Positions 23,972-32,520 are shown, counted from the first letter of the stretch. The stretch is DNA of 36,509 nucleotides from CAZNLL01 sp964573885 (GCA_964573885.1 CAZNLL010000024.1:1-36509); one strand, 5' to 3'. Made by a program: numbers and translations. The notes: a model not told the origin generated them from the sequence alone.

Positions 23972-25678
23972 TTACGGCCTATCCTGGAGATCTTCCCAAA
24001 TAGCTTCAATCTCCTCTCTGGGCACATCAAAGACGACGCCCTGCGGGGGCAGGACCTCGGTTTTGAGAAAACCGGGAAGGCGGTCAACGCCCGGGTCCAG
24101 ACCGGCTGCGCGATTAAAGGCCAGTTCTTCTCGGATGGTCTTGATGCCAAGACCCAGGACCTCCTCACCGCTCAAAGACAGCCCATAACGGGCGTTCAGT
24201 AATTCCGCCAGGATGCCTATCAGAGCAGGTGCCTTTGCGGGCAAGGCAAGCATACAGTATCCCACCGTATCCATTGTGGCCATAAAGATCTGGGCTTCCT
24301 TTGATTTTTTCACCTGCCCTTCCTTGGAAAGGGAGTCCCGGTAATCAATGCCCGCGGTATGATCCGCACCCATGGCTGAGGTGGCATAGGTTACCCCTAC
24401 AGGCTTACACGCCCGGGGATCATGGGCCGGGATGGCTTGACCCAAGACGGCGGGCACCCGTTCCAGACCAAAAACCCGTGCTGTGACGGCGGCTCCCTGC
24501 CCCAAGATCCTCCCAAAGGGCGTTCCTTTTTCTATTTCGTCCAGGGCGCCTAGAACGCTTTCGGGGTCTCCAGAGGAGACCAGGCCTGCTTCCATGGCCT
24601 GTGCTATGGCGCTACCTATCTCGATGGTATCAATACCGAGGTCATCACATCGCCTGTCTATACGGGCTACGGCGTCCAGATCCCCAATGCCTAGATTGGA
24701 CCCCATCATGGCGAGGGTTTCATATTCAAGAGCGGAAGTAAGGTGATGGCCTTGTGGGTCGTTAAAGACTATGGAGCACTGGACGATGCATCCAGGCATA
24801 CACCCATGCATTTTTCCGCCTCTTTGGGTATTGGTCTCTTTTATGACCTTCCCGAAGAAATTCTCGGCCTGATCAAAAGAGCCGGCCCGGTAATTGTTGG
24901 TGGGCATGCTGCCCACTTTGGTCACAAAAGGGATGACTCCGGGAGTGCCGAGCGCGCGGTTCAGGGCGGCACTTCCTTTGTCTGCCTTAATCACCTCCAC
25001 GAGGTTTTTTACGCCATTCTGAAAGGCCTGGCTGTCCTTGAGATCCACCCGGGGGGTGTCTGAATCGTCGATGACTATGGCTTTAATCCCCTTGGCCCCC
25101 ATGACCGCCCCAAGCCCTCCCCTGGCCGCATGCCTGGTAGGCCTCCCGTCTTGGTCTGTAACGGCCACCGTTGCCGCAGACACACGTTCTTCGCCGCAAG
25201 GTCCAATGGATATGATCCCCACTTTTTCGCCGAATCGTGCCTGCAGGGCGGCGGCAAGGTCGTAGTTTTTCTTGTGGGCCATGTCCTGGACGGGCACGAA
25301 CTCACAACCCTTTCCGTCTATCTTGACAATATAGAATTGATGATCCTCAGGTTTACCTTCAATCACCACGGCCCTGATCCCGAGACGATCCAGCTTTTGG
25401 GCCGCCGTTCCCCCGGCATTGGCTTCCTTGATGCCATAAGTGAGGGGGCTTTTACCGCCCACCGAGATCCTTCCAAAGGAAGGGGCCATGGTACCGGCAA
25501 AAAGGCCGGGTGCAAGAACCAGTTTGTTTTCCCCACTCAGAGGGTGGCACAAGGGGTTCACCTCTCGATTCAATATAGCGGCAATCAGGCCTCTACCAGC
25601 CATGAGTATGTCCTGGTCTGCGACTTTTTCCTGCCTGGCCTCTTGTTTGCCCGCATTAAGTCTTAAGATATATGGCAT
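23972..25678 (-). CDS. Tungsten-type aldehyde:ferredoxin oxidoreductase
   Basis: This 568-residue enzyme of the AOR family oxidises aldehydes to acids with ferredoxin as acceptor, using a tungsten-bis-pterin and one [4Fe-4S] cluster. Cluster ligands appear as C293-x3-C297-x3-C301 (GCMPGCIVQC) and C475 (VGYCMLA). The first spacing is one residue longer than the C-x2-C-x3-C of the Pyrococcus enzyme. Early landmarks are GRGL near residue 29 and GRISVGGKSP near 69. The start at 25678 is supported by GGAGG 6 bases upstream; the frame stays open for 45 more codons, but these look non-coding. No partner subunit is adjacent. Confidence 0.92.
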   Translation of the reverse strand: MPYILRLNAGKQEARQEKVADQDILMAGRGLIAAILNREVNPLCHPLSGENKLVLAPGLFAGTMAPSFGRISVGGKSPLTYGIKEANAGGTAAQKLDRLGIRAVVIEGKPEDHQFYIVKIDGKGCEFVPVQDMAHKKNYDLAAALQARFGEKVGIISIGPCGEERVSAATVAVTDQDGRPTRHAARGGLGAVMGAKGIKAIVIDDSDTPRVDLKDSQAFQNGVKNLVEVIKADKGSAALNRALGTPGVIPFVTKVGSMPTNNYRAGSFDQAENFFGKVIKETNTQRGGKMHGCMPGCIVQCSIVFNDPQGHHLTSALEYETLAMMGSNLGIGDLDAVARIDRRCDDLGIDTIEIGSAIAQAMEAGLVSSGDPESVLGALDEIEKGTPFGRILGQGAAVTARVFGLERVPAVLGQAIPAHDPRACKPVGVTYATSAMGADHTAGIDYRDSLSKEGQVKKSKEAQIFMATMDTVGYCMLALPAKAPALIGILAELLNARYGLSLSGEEVLGLGIKTIREELAFNRAAGLDPGVDRLPGFLKTEVLPPQGVVFDVPREEIEAIWEDLQDRP

Positions 25679-25807
25679 TGGGAACCTCCTATCATAGGAC
25701 TCAGTAACGGGGGCTTTCACGTTCCGCCCCAGGGTGAATCCAGGAATGGGGTTGTCAAAGGAGGGAAAACCACGATATGATTCTAAATTAGCAAATAAAG
25801 GGTCGGA

Positions 25808-25832
25808 GATCAAAAGAATAAATCATTTGATC
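25808..25832. promoter_or_regulatory. Dyad in the divergent aor/NTF2 region
   Basis: GATCAAA (25808-25814) and TTTGATC (25826-25832) are inverted arms with an AT-rich 11-base centre, located between the divergent starts at 25678 and 25885. It may be an operator for either gene. Confidence 0.35.
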
Positions 25833-25850
25833 TTGGGTTATCTTTGCACC

Positions 25851-25865
25851 TGGCCCATTGGGCCA
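25851..25865. promoter_or_regulatory. Palindrome just before the NTF2-like gene
   Basis: TGGCCCATTGGGCCA is a perfect inverted repeat with 7-base arms and a 1-base centre, 19 bases before the ATG at 25885. On RNA it could form a short hairpin near the ribosome binding site; on DNA it could be an operator. Confidence 0.3.
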
Positions 25866-25884
25866 TGTCCCGAAGGAACGTCTT

Positions 25885-26241
25885 ATGCCTGAATCACAGG
25901 TGATATCTCACTTCTTCCGTCTTGTGAATAACCGGGACCTCGAGGGGATGGGAGGTCTCCTCGGTGAAAGGGCCGAATTCCACTTCCCCAAGACTCAACC
26001 TCTTTTGGGAAAAGATCGGATATTGCGGTTTTTCGCTGTCCTTTTTCGTCAATATCCGGAACTCCTTTTTGAGATCCATACCATAATAACCGAAGGCAAC
26101 AAGGCCGCTGTCCATTGGAAGAATCGGGGGGTGAACAGGAGGCGGGAATCCTATGAAAACGAAGGGGTGAGCCTCCTGGAGCTGGAGGGGGACAGGATTC
26201 GTTTCATCAGTGATTTTTTTAAGGATACAGAGAAGTTTTGA
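25885..26241 (+). CDS. SnoaL/NTF2-like protein
   Basis: This 118-residue protein has the layout of the NTF2-like superfamily (SnoaL, ketosteroid isomerase type). It has an N-terminal helix with FFRLVNNRDLEGMGGLLGE, a strand AEFHFP, a loop GKDRILRFF, and alternating strands ending in a VSLLELEGDRI strand and FISDFFKD. Such cone-shaped folds bind small hydrophobic ligands or act as isomerases; the ligand is unknown. The ATG at 25885 has AAGGAACG 8 bases upstream; a TTG at 25858 is less likely. It is divergent from the aldehyde oxidoreductase. Confidence 0.8.
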   Translation: MPESQVISHFFRLVNNRDLEGMGGLLGERAEFHFPKTQPLLGKDRILRFFAVLFRQYPELLFEIHTIITEGNKAAVHWKNRGVNRRRESYENEGVSLLELEGDRIRFISDFFKDTEKF

Positions 26242-26293
26242 CTTTCCGCATCTGGATAGGTCTCTGGCCTCCTATCCCAATTCCTGTTGCGAA

Positions 26294-26494
26294 ATGCTTA
26301 ACAATCTGTTAAAAGCCCTGAAGGGATTTGGGAAAGAAAAAGATTTTGGAAAAACCCTGCCAGAGGCCACCATGGTAAAGAAAGGAACTCCATTTCTCAT
26401 CGAGAGAGGTGGAGTTTTGTTCGTAAGACAGACACCGGAGTGGATGAGGAAAGGGGCTGATGAGGATGAAGGAAATAACCGTTACCATAAGTGA
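26294..26494 (+). CDS. Possible small protein, unknown function
   Basis: A 66-residue frame begins at ATG 26294. It contains a basic N-terminal helix (LLKALKGFGKEKDFGKTL) and the strand-like FLIERGGVLFVRQTPEW. It overlaps the next small gene by 35 bases. No ribosome binding site is seen, so it may be translated weakly or not at all. I do not recognise it; its clean composition makes it better than random. Confidence 0.35.
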   Translation: MLNNLLKALKGFGKEKDFGKTLPEATMVKKGTPFLIERGGVLFVRQTPEWMRKGADEDEGNNRYHK

Positions 26495-26729
26495 TCGGGT
26501 TTTCAGCATCGATGTGGGCATCCATGACGGTGACCTCATCGAGGTCATTTTTGATGCCCTGGCCGGGTATGTAAGGCAAGGTTTTTCCGTGAATGTGAGG
26601 CAGACATACATGAAATCGCCATCCGATTCGCTCAAAATAATCACAAAAATCATCTCCAAACCCAAGCAAATGGATCAGTGGAAGGAAGAGACAAAAAAAC
26701 TGATACGCGTTCTCCAAAGACCCGCCTGA
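26460..26729 (+). CDS. Small protein, unknown function
   Basis: This 89-residue protein alternates beta-strands and helices: ITVTISDRVFSIDVGI, a helix DLIEVIFDALAGYVRQG, FSVNVRQTY, and a Lys-rich C-terminal helix. The start is at ATG 26460 or 26466, with AAAGGGG 3 or 9 bases upstream; 26466 has the more normal distance. I do not recognise the family. It follows the NTF2-like gene and precedes the FAD-oxidase leader. Confidence 0.6.
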   Translation: MRMKEITVTISDRVFSIDVGIHDGDLIEVIFDALAGYVRQGFSVNVRQTYMKSPSDSLKIITKIISKPKQMDQWKEETKKLIRVLQRPA

Positions 26730-26751
26730 TTTTTCCCTTGAAAATGCGGCA

Positions 26752-26857
26752 ACCCTCTGTTGTAAGAGAAGGGTGCTGGAACGGCCTTGGGAGCGATGTC
26801 CAGCCGTGTTAAGCACGGTAAAACGACCGGACCTAAAGAGCCGTGAAGGCCCCAAGG
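26752..26857 (+). promoter_or_regulatory. Structured leader upstream of the FAD-oxidase gene
   Basis: Several pairings are possible: CCCTCT (26753-26758) with AGAGAAGGG (26765-26773); GCTGGA (26775-26780) with TCCAGC (26799-26804); and CCTTGGG (26785-26791) with CCCAAGG (26851-26857). CACGG (26814-26818) can pair with CCGTG at 26804-26808 or with the second CCGTG at 26841-26845. These competing stems end 17 bases before the ribosome binding site, so a translational switch is possible. It fits no riboswitch class I know. Confidence 0.35.
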
Positions 26858-26883
26858 GCGGATGTCTTACCGAAGGAGGTTTT

Positions 26884-28269
26884 ATGGATATTTATGAGGC
26901 GTTGATGGCAATTGTGGGGAAGGAAAATGTTTCCAACCGACAAGAAGAGCGCTTTATTTACTCCCGGGATTCAGGGGCCCAACCTGCGCGCAGCGTGGAC
27001 TTTGTGGTTATGCCGAAAACCACCGAAGAAGTGCAAAAGATCATCCAATTGGCCAACAAAGAGGGTGTCCCGGTGACCCCCCTTGGGGGTGGCTTTACCC
27101 TGTCGGCCCTGGTCGTGCCCCAGAAGGGTGGCATCGTCATGGATATGAAACGGATGGACAGAATTGTGGAAGTCAACGAGATCAATCGCTACGCGGTGGT
27201 GGAAGCGGGTGTATCTCAAGCCGCCCTGAGGGCCTATCTCAAGGCCCATCATCCCCGGCTTCAGCACTCCACCCCTGAGGCCCCTCCTACAGTAACGGTG
27301 GTGGGAAACGCCCTTATCCAGGGACATGGCCATATCTCTCCGAGATACGGGATCAACTCGGATATGATTAACGGTATGGAAGTGGTGCTTCCCACAGGCG
27401 AGATCTGCAGGATCGGGTCCGGCTCCATGGGGCCCTCTTGGTTTTCGAGAGGTCCCCTGCCTGATCTGGCAGGCCTCTTTATTGGATGGCTCGGGACAAC
27501 GGGAGTGGTTACAAAGCTCTCCCTTAAGCTCTACCCCAGGCCCGCGTATCGGGAGGTTCTGGCCTTTTGTACGGACGACATAGACTTGATACCCGAGGCC
27601 ATTTTTGAGGTCACTCAACTGGACCTGCTGGAGGATTTTTTCCTCATCATGCAAGAGAAACCGGACTGGATGAACCACGCGTTCTTTATCATCGTCATTT
27701 CCGGTCATTCCGAGCAAGAAATGGACCTCAAGAGACAGAGTTTCAAGGGCTTATTCGACGCCTTCAAAAAAGCCGGGGAGGTCTGGTACGTGGAAGACCT
27801 CCATCCCGCTTTGAAAAAGCGGTTTCTGGATGTTCCACCTTTGGCCGCCCTGGCTGCGGATTTCAGAAAAGGGGGAGGATTTGAATACACGGGTGCCATA
27901 CTCCCCATAGACAAGGTACCGGAGGCATGGAGAAAAGGTATCGAGATTTCACACAAATATGGCATGGTTTGTTCCTATGTGCACCAGGTGCTGACATGCC
28001 ACAGCATCATGTTTGGCTTTAATTACTCCTTTAACAGGGCCGACGATGAGGATATACAGAACACGCGAAAGGCCCTTGAGGAGTCCAACCGCTTCACCTA
28101 TGACCTCGGGGGCATGGTATGGAAAGGGGAGGTGGGGGCACAGAAATTGGCCATGGAGCGGATGGATCCTAACACGGTGGAACTCATCCAAAGGGTAAAG
28201 GGGTTTCTGGATCCCAAGGGCATCATGAACCCGGGAAACTGGGAAAAAGAGAAACCTGAACGGTCTTGA
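26884..28269 (+). CDS. FAD-linked oxidase (D-lactate/glycolate dehydrogenase type)
   Basis: This 462-residue flavoprotein of the VAO/GlcD family has an N-terminal FAD-binding domain (about 30-215) with VDFVVMPKTTEEVQKII, GVPVTPLGGGFTLS and IQGHGH near 141-146. A C-terminal cap domain ends with the usual LDPKGIMNPGNW. It probably oxidises a 2-hydroxy acid or an alcohol-type substrate. The acceptor subunit (a CCG or Fe-S protein) is not adjacent. The ATG at 26884 has AAGGAGG close upstream. It converges on the TraT-like gene with 23 bases between them. Confidence 0.88.
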   Translation: MDIYEALMAIVGKENVSNRQEERFIYSRDSGAQPARSVDFVVMPKTTEEVQKIIQLANKEGVPVTPLGGGFTLSALVVPQKGGIVMDMKRMDRIVEVNEINRYAVVEAGVSQAALRAYLKAHHPRLQHSTPEAPPTVTVVGNALIQGHGHISPRYGINSDMINGMEVVLPTGEICRIGSGSMGPSWFSRGPLPDLAGLFIGWLGTTGVVTKLSLKLYPRPAYREVLAFCTDDIDLIPEAIFEVTQLDLLEDFFLIMQEKPDWMNHAFFIIVISGHSEQEMDLKRQSFKGLFDAFKKAGEVWYVEDLHPALKKRFLDVPPLAALAADFRKGGGFEYTGAILPIDKVPEAWRKGIEISHKYGMVCSYVHQVLTCHSIMFGFNYSFNRADDEDIQNTRKALEESNRFTYDLGGMVWKGEVGAQKLAMERMDPNTVELIQRVKGFLDPKGIMNPGNWEKEKPERS

Positions 28270-28292
28270 AAGGCGCTGGTTCGGGGGACAGC

Positions 28293-29036
28293 TCAACCGC
28301 TGAAATTCTCTGAAATCTCCTTGATGATGGCTTCCAGAACCGGTTTTTCGCATTCCTCCCACTCCAGCCCGGTCTTTTCCGCGGTCACCGAGAAATCAGA
28401 CTGAAACTGTTTGTGGGGGATTTCTTCCTTGAATTCCTGGGATACAGAAGTGGCACTTCCTTGTTTGATCTCGGTCCTGGTCTCGGTTAATAGCGCTCGA
28501 TCAGCCTTTTCGAGGACCCGTATAACCCCGTCAAATTGTACTCTGCCTACCTTGACGAGACTGCTTGTGAGGTCTGCAAGGGCCCCGGCGGCAGTGCCCA
28601 CCGCTGCCCCTGCAATGGCTGCACCGGTTCCCTTTTGAGCCCCGATAACCCCTCCGGCCACGCCGCCGGCCACTGCGCCGGTGTCGGGACTGCCCATGAT
28701 CTCACGGGCCGTTTTTTCGCTGAAGTTGCTGGTCAAGACCACTTGAACCTTGAATCTGGCCTCCCTGGGCAGGACGATTTCATAACCCTTCATTTTCAGG
28801 GTCTGTTCCACCTCTTCCTTCACCCTTTTGCCTATGTTGAAACCGGACCGGTCCCTAATCTGAAGAGACACGGAATCCCCCGGCTGGGCGTCCAAAAAAA
28901 GAGGATTGGGGCTGGTCGTATTTAACTTGAGGTCGTGGTACTCGATCTCGGTTCGGGCCGCATCCATAACCGAACAGGCCGTGAGGCAAAAACCCATTAG
29001 GAGGGTAGCGGATAAGAAAAATATTAACCTTTTCAT
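28293..29036 (-). CDS. TraT-like outer-membrane lipoprotein
   Basis: This 247-residue lipoprotein has the signal peptide MKRLIFFLSATLLMGFCLTAC with the lipidated C21 (lipobox LTAC). It follows the TraT family plan: an early strand region with LFLDAQPGDSVSLQIRD, helix KRVKEEVEQTLKMKGYEIV, then a Gly/Ala-rich hydrophobic stretch (AGGVAGGVIGAQKGTGAAIAG) and beta-rich ends. The length equals plasmid TraT (about 243), which blocks redundant conjugation and complement. No other transfer gene is present, so a chromosomal envelope role is more likely. It lies 19 bases after the TraB-family gene, on the same strand. The start at 29036 was chosen because it gives the signal peptide. Confidence 0.85.
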   Translation of the reverse strand: MKRLIFFLSATLLMGFCLTACSVMDAARTEIEYHDLKLNTTSPNPLFLDAQPGDSVSLQIRDRSGFNIGKRVKEEVEQTLKMKGYEIVLPREARFKVQVVLTSNFSEKTAREIMGSPDTGAVAGGVAGGVIGAQKGTGAAIAGAAVGTAAGALADLTSSLVKVGRVQFDGVIRVLEKADRALLTETRTEIKQGSATSVSQEFKEEIPHKQFQSDFSVTAEKTGLEWEECEKPVLEAIIKEISENFSG

Positions 29037-29055
29037 AAGAAGCGCCTTTCGCCCT

Positions 29056-30228
29056 CTAGGTGAATGCCTTGGCCATAAGCGGGATGGCCGCGAAAGTCCC
29101 CAGGGAACTCCCCAGGTTGGTGAAAACAACAATAAGCAGGATTCGGGTAATCTTATTCTTCCAAAAGCCCTTAAAAGAGACGATGTCCTTGGGCAGGGCC
29201 TCAAAATCCCTCACCTTGGGTTTGCCCAGGAGGACCTCCACCAAGCCGGCCACCCAGCCCGCTGCAATCATAGGGTTGAGGGAGGTCAGGGGGGAGGCAA
29301 AAATTGCTGAAAGGACGGTCAGGGGATGGGCAAGGGCCACCGCCGCGCCGAGGCCCGCCAGGACAGCATTGGCCAGGATCCACCACATGATCATGTGTTT
29401 CCCCACACCGGTGTCCGGACCGGTGAATCCGTAAACCAAAAGGCCCACAACGGCCAAAGGAATGGCCCATTTCAACAGGGTGACGCCCTTTCCTTTTGGA
29501 GGAATTCTTTCCAGTTCGGTGGTATCCACTGGTTTTTCCCAATTCTTCTTGATACCCGGAACGTGTCCGGCCCCCACCACGGCCACGATTTTTTCCCCAG
29601 GGGCATGCCTGATTTTATGGGCCAGATACTGGTCTCTCTCATCGATCAAGATGCGACCCACTTGGGGAAGGGTCTCTCCCAGTTCGGAAAGAAGGGCTTC
29701 AAGGGCGTCCTTCTCTTTCAACTTCTCGATATCCTCCTCCTTGATGGCTTCCACGTTGAACATGGAGGTCAAAAGGTAGCCGAACAACTTCATTCTGGTC
29801 CATAATCCCATGAGTCGCCAGGCCCTGGAAAGGGTGATGCGAATCTCTCTGTCCGCCAGGTGGACCTGGGCCGAGACTTCCTCAGCCGTCTCTATGGCCT
29901 GCAACATTTCCTGCCCCGGTTTGATTCCCAATTTCTCGCCTATCTTCTTTTGGAAGGAGGACAGGATAAGGTTTGACAGGAGGAGGAAGGCCTTTTTTTC
30001 TCGAATCACCTTAATGAGATTTGTATCCTGCCACTTGTTTTTTTGGGTGAGGGCCTGGTACCGGGAATCACAAAGCTCAACACATACCGTTTCCGGTCCC
30101 TCTCTCTTGATCACCTCATCCACCAAGCGGACGCTCTCTTTTGAAACATGCGCCGTACCGACGAGAAGGATTTCCTTCTCTCCAGACCTCAGGTGATGGA
30201 TGTTGGGGTTTGCATCGTGGGATATCAA
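29056..30228 (-). CDS. TraB/PrgY-family membrane protein
   Basis: This 390-residue protein of the TraB/PrgY (GumN-related) family has an N-terminal domain with VGTAHVSKES (residues 23-32), VCVELCDSRYQAL, and VVGAGHVPGI near 217-226. These histidine- and glutamate-containing motifs are thought to form a metalloprotease-like site. Four or so membrane helices follow from about 250 to 390. In enterococci PrgY lowers pheromone activity; here the role is unknown. The start is TTG at 30228, supported by AGGGAG 6 bases upstream. It likely forms an operon with the TraT-like gene; the shared letters are a naming coincidence. Confidence 0.85.
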   Translation of the reverse strand: MISHDANPNIHHLRSGEKEILLVGTAHVSKESVRLVDEVIKREGPETVCVELCDSRYQALTQKNKWQDTNLIKVIREKKAFLLLSNLILSSFQKKIGEKLGIKPGQEMLQAIETAEEVSAQVHLADREIRITLSRAWRLMGLWTRMKLFGYLLTSMFNVEAIKEEDIEKLKEKDALEALLSELGETLPQVGRILIDERDQYLAHKIRHAPGEKIVAVVGAGHVPGIKKNWEKPVDTTELERIPPKGKGVTLLKWAIPLAVVGLLVYGFTGPDTGVGKHMIMWWILANAVLAGLGAAVALAHPLTVLSAIFASPLTSLNPMIAAGWVAGLVEVLLGKPKVRDFEALPKDIVSFKGFWKNKITRILLIVVFTNLGSSLGTFAAIPLMAKAFT

Positions 30229-30405
30229 AAAAACTCCCTTCTTCCCCGGTATCGCTTTTCTAGGGTCCCTTATGAATAGCCTTCTTTGAACGGGGTCTCA
30301 AAAAAATATTTCATATCATAATCCCTCCGCCTTTTGAATGCAAACAAAAGGAACCCCTTTTTGGTCTCCCCCCCGGATCAAGGAGAGCAGGGCGGGACAA
30401 TGACC

Positions 30406-30434
30406 TTGACATGAGATATGCCAGGTCCTAACCT
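30406..30434 (+). promoter_or_regulatory. Possible sigma-70 promoter of the activase operon
   Basis: A perfect TTGACA (30406-30411) is followed, after 17 bases, by TAACCT (30429-30434), a weak -10. It lies 84 bases before the activase start in a region without genes. The rest of the gap 30229-30517 shows nothing I can name. Confidence 0.35.
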
Positions 30435-30517
30435 TGTCGGTGTGATCAGGTAACAGGGCCTGGGCGGTGTTGAAACGGGACGGAATCAGCCCGAAGCAAG
30501 GGACAAGGAGGCGAGTG

Positions 30518-31303
30518 ATGAAAGTTGCCGCTGGAGTGGATATAGGCTCTTTGACGGCCAAGAGTGTGATCCTGGGCCAGGATGGGAAAATGGCCGCCTA
30601 TCGTGTGATTCAGGGCAAGATCGTTGATGAGAATGCGGCCAAGGCATCATTGGAACAGGCCTTGGAGGAGGCCCACCTGGATAGGAAGGCAGTGGGCTTT
30701 CTTGTGACCACCGGCTACGGAAGGAATATGGTGCATTTCGCAGACAAGAGCATCACAGAGATCAGTTGTCATGCCCGGGGTGCGGAGTGTCTCCATCCCG
30801 GAGTGCATACAGTCATCGATATTGGGGGGCAGGACAGCAAAGTCATTGCCCTGGATGGGGGAGGCCGGGTCGTGAATTTCGCCATGAATGATAAATGCGC
30901 AGCAGGGACGGGACGGTTTCTGGAAGTGATGGCAGGGGCCCTGGATGTTCCCCTGGAGGAAATGGGAGCCCTGTCTCTGGGATCGGATGACCCGGCGTCT
31001 ATCAGCAGCATATGCACGGTTTTTGCCGAATCCGAAGTTATCTCTTTGAAAGCCCGGGGTCGTTCGAAAGTGGATATAATCGCAGGGATCCATGAGGCCA
31101 TAGGCCGACGTATGCACAGCATGGTGAACCAAGCGGGTCTGACACCACCCGTAGTCATGAGCGGTGGGGTGGCCAAAAACGTCGGTGTTGTGTCCGTCTT
31201 AGAGAGGCTCCTGGCTACGCCTGTCATCGTCCCTCAGGAACCCCAAATCGTGGGGGCCCTGGGTGCGGCCCTCTTTGCCCTGGATCGCATCGGGGGCGGT
31301 TAG
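30518..31303 (+). CDS. 2-hydroxyacyl-CoA dehydratase/benzoyl-CoA reductase activase
   Basis: This 261-residue ATPase of the BadF/BadG/BcrA/HgdC family uses ATP to push a low-potential electron onto its partner. Motifs visible are the phosphate loop GVDIGSLTAK (7-16), the adenosine-binding region VIDIGGQDSK, the Fe-S ligands C127 (NDKCAAGTGRF) and C166 (SSICTVFAESE), and the C-terminal MSGGVAKN. The ATG at 30518 has AAGGAGG 6 bases upstream; 17 extra codons back to 30467 are unlikely. It opens the operon that continues with both dehydratase subunits. Confidence 0.93.
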   Translation: MKVAAGVDIGSLTAKSVILGQDGKMAAYRVIQGKIVDENAAKASLEQALEEAHLDRKAVGFLVTTGYGRNMVHFADKSITEISCHARGAECLHPGVHTVIDIGGQDSKVIALDGGGRVVNFAMNDKCAAGTGRFLEVMAGALDVPLEEMGALSLGSDDPASISSICTVFAESEVISLKARGRSKVDIIAGIHEAIGRRMHSMVNQAGLTPPVVMSGGVAKNVGVVSVLERLLATPVIVPQEPQIVGALGAALFALDRIGGG

Positions 31304-31371
31304 TTCTCGCAACAAGGCCTTCGACCCGTCTAATGCCTTCAAAATCAATCCAAACAAGGGAGGAATATTCC

Positions 31372-32520
31372 ATGGGGGAGAGCACTGTGAGCGAGGTGCT
31401 GGACAAATTCAGAGGTGTGATTGAAAAACCCTATGAAAAGCTGAAACAGTGGAAGGACGCCCATGAGGTAAAGGTGGTGGGATGCAGTCCCATGCACTTT
31501 CCCGAGGAGATGATCCATGCAGCGGGAATGTTGCCCGTGGTCCTTCAAGAGACCGAAGAACCGGTTACGGAAGGGTTTTCCCTGGTTCACCCCTTTTTTT
31601 GCGGTATCACCCGAAATATTATTGATGTCGGGGCAAAGGGAGGACTACACTTTTTTGACGGCCTCATATTCAACGATATCTGTATTCAGAGCAGAAATGC
31701 CGCCTTTACCTTGAAGCGAATCCTGCCCGAGGCTTTTCCTCTTTTCTTGTTCCAGTTCCCCACTTTTCAGGACCGAGAGACCGTTAGGGAAGATGCGATG
31801 AGGGAGTTGGAAAAGATGCGGAAGAACATCGAGAATCTGGCCGATCGCAGGATTGATGAAGGGGACCTTGCCCGGAGCATCGCCTTATTCAACCAAAACC
31901 GCGATTTCCTAAGGCGATTCCATGATTGGTGCCTGCGAAACCCCCGGGGCCTTGCTTTTCGAGACAGACAAGCCGTCGTGCGCGCGAGCATGCTCACGCC
32001 CAAGGAGGAACACTGTGAGCTTATGGCGTCCCTGCTAAAGGGGTTGGACCAGATGAATCCGCCCTCTTTTGAAGGGAAAGGTCTTTTTGTCTCCGGTCAT
32101 CTATGCCAGAGCCCCAAAACGGCTATTCTGGACCTCATAGAGGGAACCGGGGCCACCGTTGTGGATGATGATCTCTATACCGGGTATCGCTATTACGCCC
32201 TGGATGCCGGAACGGAGGCAGGGCCCATGGAGGCCATAACCGGCCGTATGCTCGACAGGAGCATCCCCGTCCCTACACGCAGTGAGGGCGTCCTCAGGTG
32301 GGGGGAATACGTGGTGGAGCGGGCCAAGTATTGCCGGGCACAGGGTGTCGTGGTTTTGATTGCCAAATACTGTGAACCTCACCTTTTCCAGTATCCTTTT
32401 ATTAAGTCGGCCCTTAACGCGGCCGGGATCCCCCACATCATGCTGGAAACCGAGCCTGAAGTGGTATCTCTTGAGGGAATGAGGACCAGGCTGCAGGCCT
32501 TCTTGGAGATGTTAGATTGA
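31372..32520 (+). CDS. 2-hydroxyacyl-CoA dehydratase-family subunit (HgdB/BcrB-like)
   Basis: This 382-residue subunit should bind a [4Fe-4S] cluster that receives the electron from the activase. Conserved cysteines are in VGCSPMHFPEEMIHAAG near residues 36-52, in FFCGITRN near 75-82, and C345 in AKYCEPHLFQYPFIK. The pattern NDICIQSRNA is also typical. The start at 31372 has GGGAGG about 9 bases upstream. It forms a heterodimer with the next gene's product. Whether it dehydrates a hydroxyacyl-CoA or reduces an aromatic ring cannot be told from sequence, but the presence of only one activase favours the dehydratase type. Confidence 0.88.
   Translation: MGESTVSEVLDKFRGVIEKPYEKLKQWKDAHEVKVVGCSPMHFPEEMIHAAGMLPVVLQETEEPVTEGFSLVHPFFCGITRNIIDVGAKGGLHFFDGLIFNDICIQSRNAAFTLKRILPEAFPLFLFQFPTFQDRETVREDAMRELEKMRKNIENLADRRIDEGDLARSIALFNQNRDFLRRFHDWCLRNPRGLAFRDRQAVVRASMLTPKEEHCELMASLLKGLDQMNPPSFEGKGLFVSGHLCQSPKTAILDLIEGTGATVVDDDLYTGYRYYALDAGTEAGPMEAITGRMLDRSIPVPTRSEGVLRWGEYVVERAKYCRAQGVVVLIAKYCEPHLFQYPFIKSALNAAGIPHIMLETEPEVVSLEGMRTRLQAFLEMLD

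Noticed and set aside
28293..30228. Remains of a conjugative element suggested by TraT- and TraB-type names
   Set aside because: No relaxase, coupling protein, pilus or mating-pair gene is present, and the two families are unrelated systems that share only a naming style.
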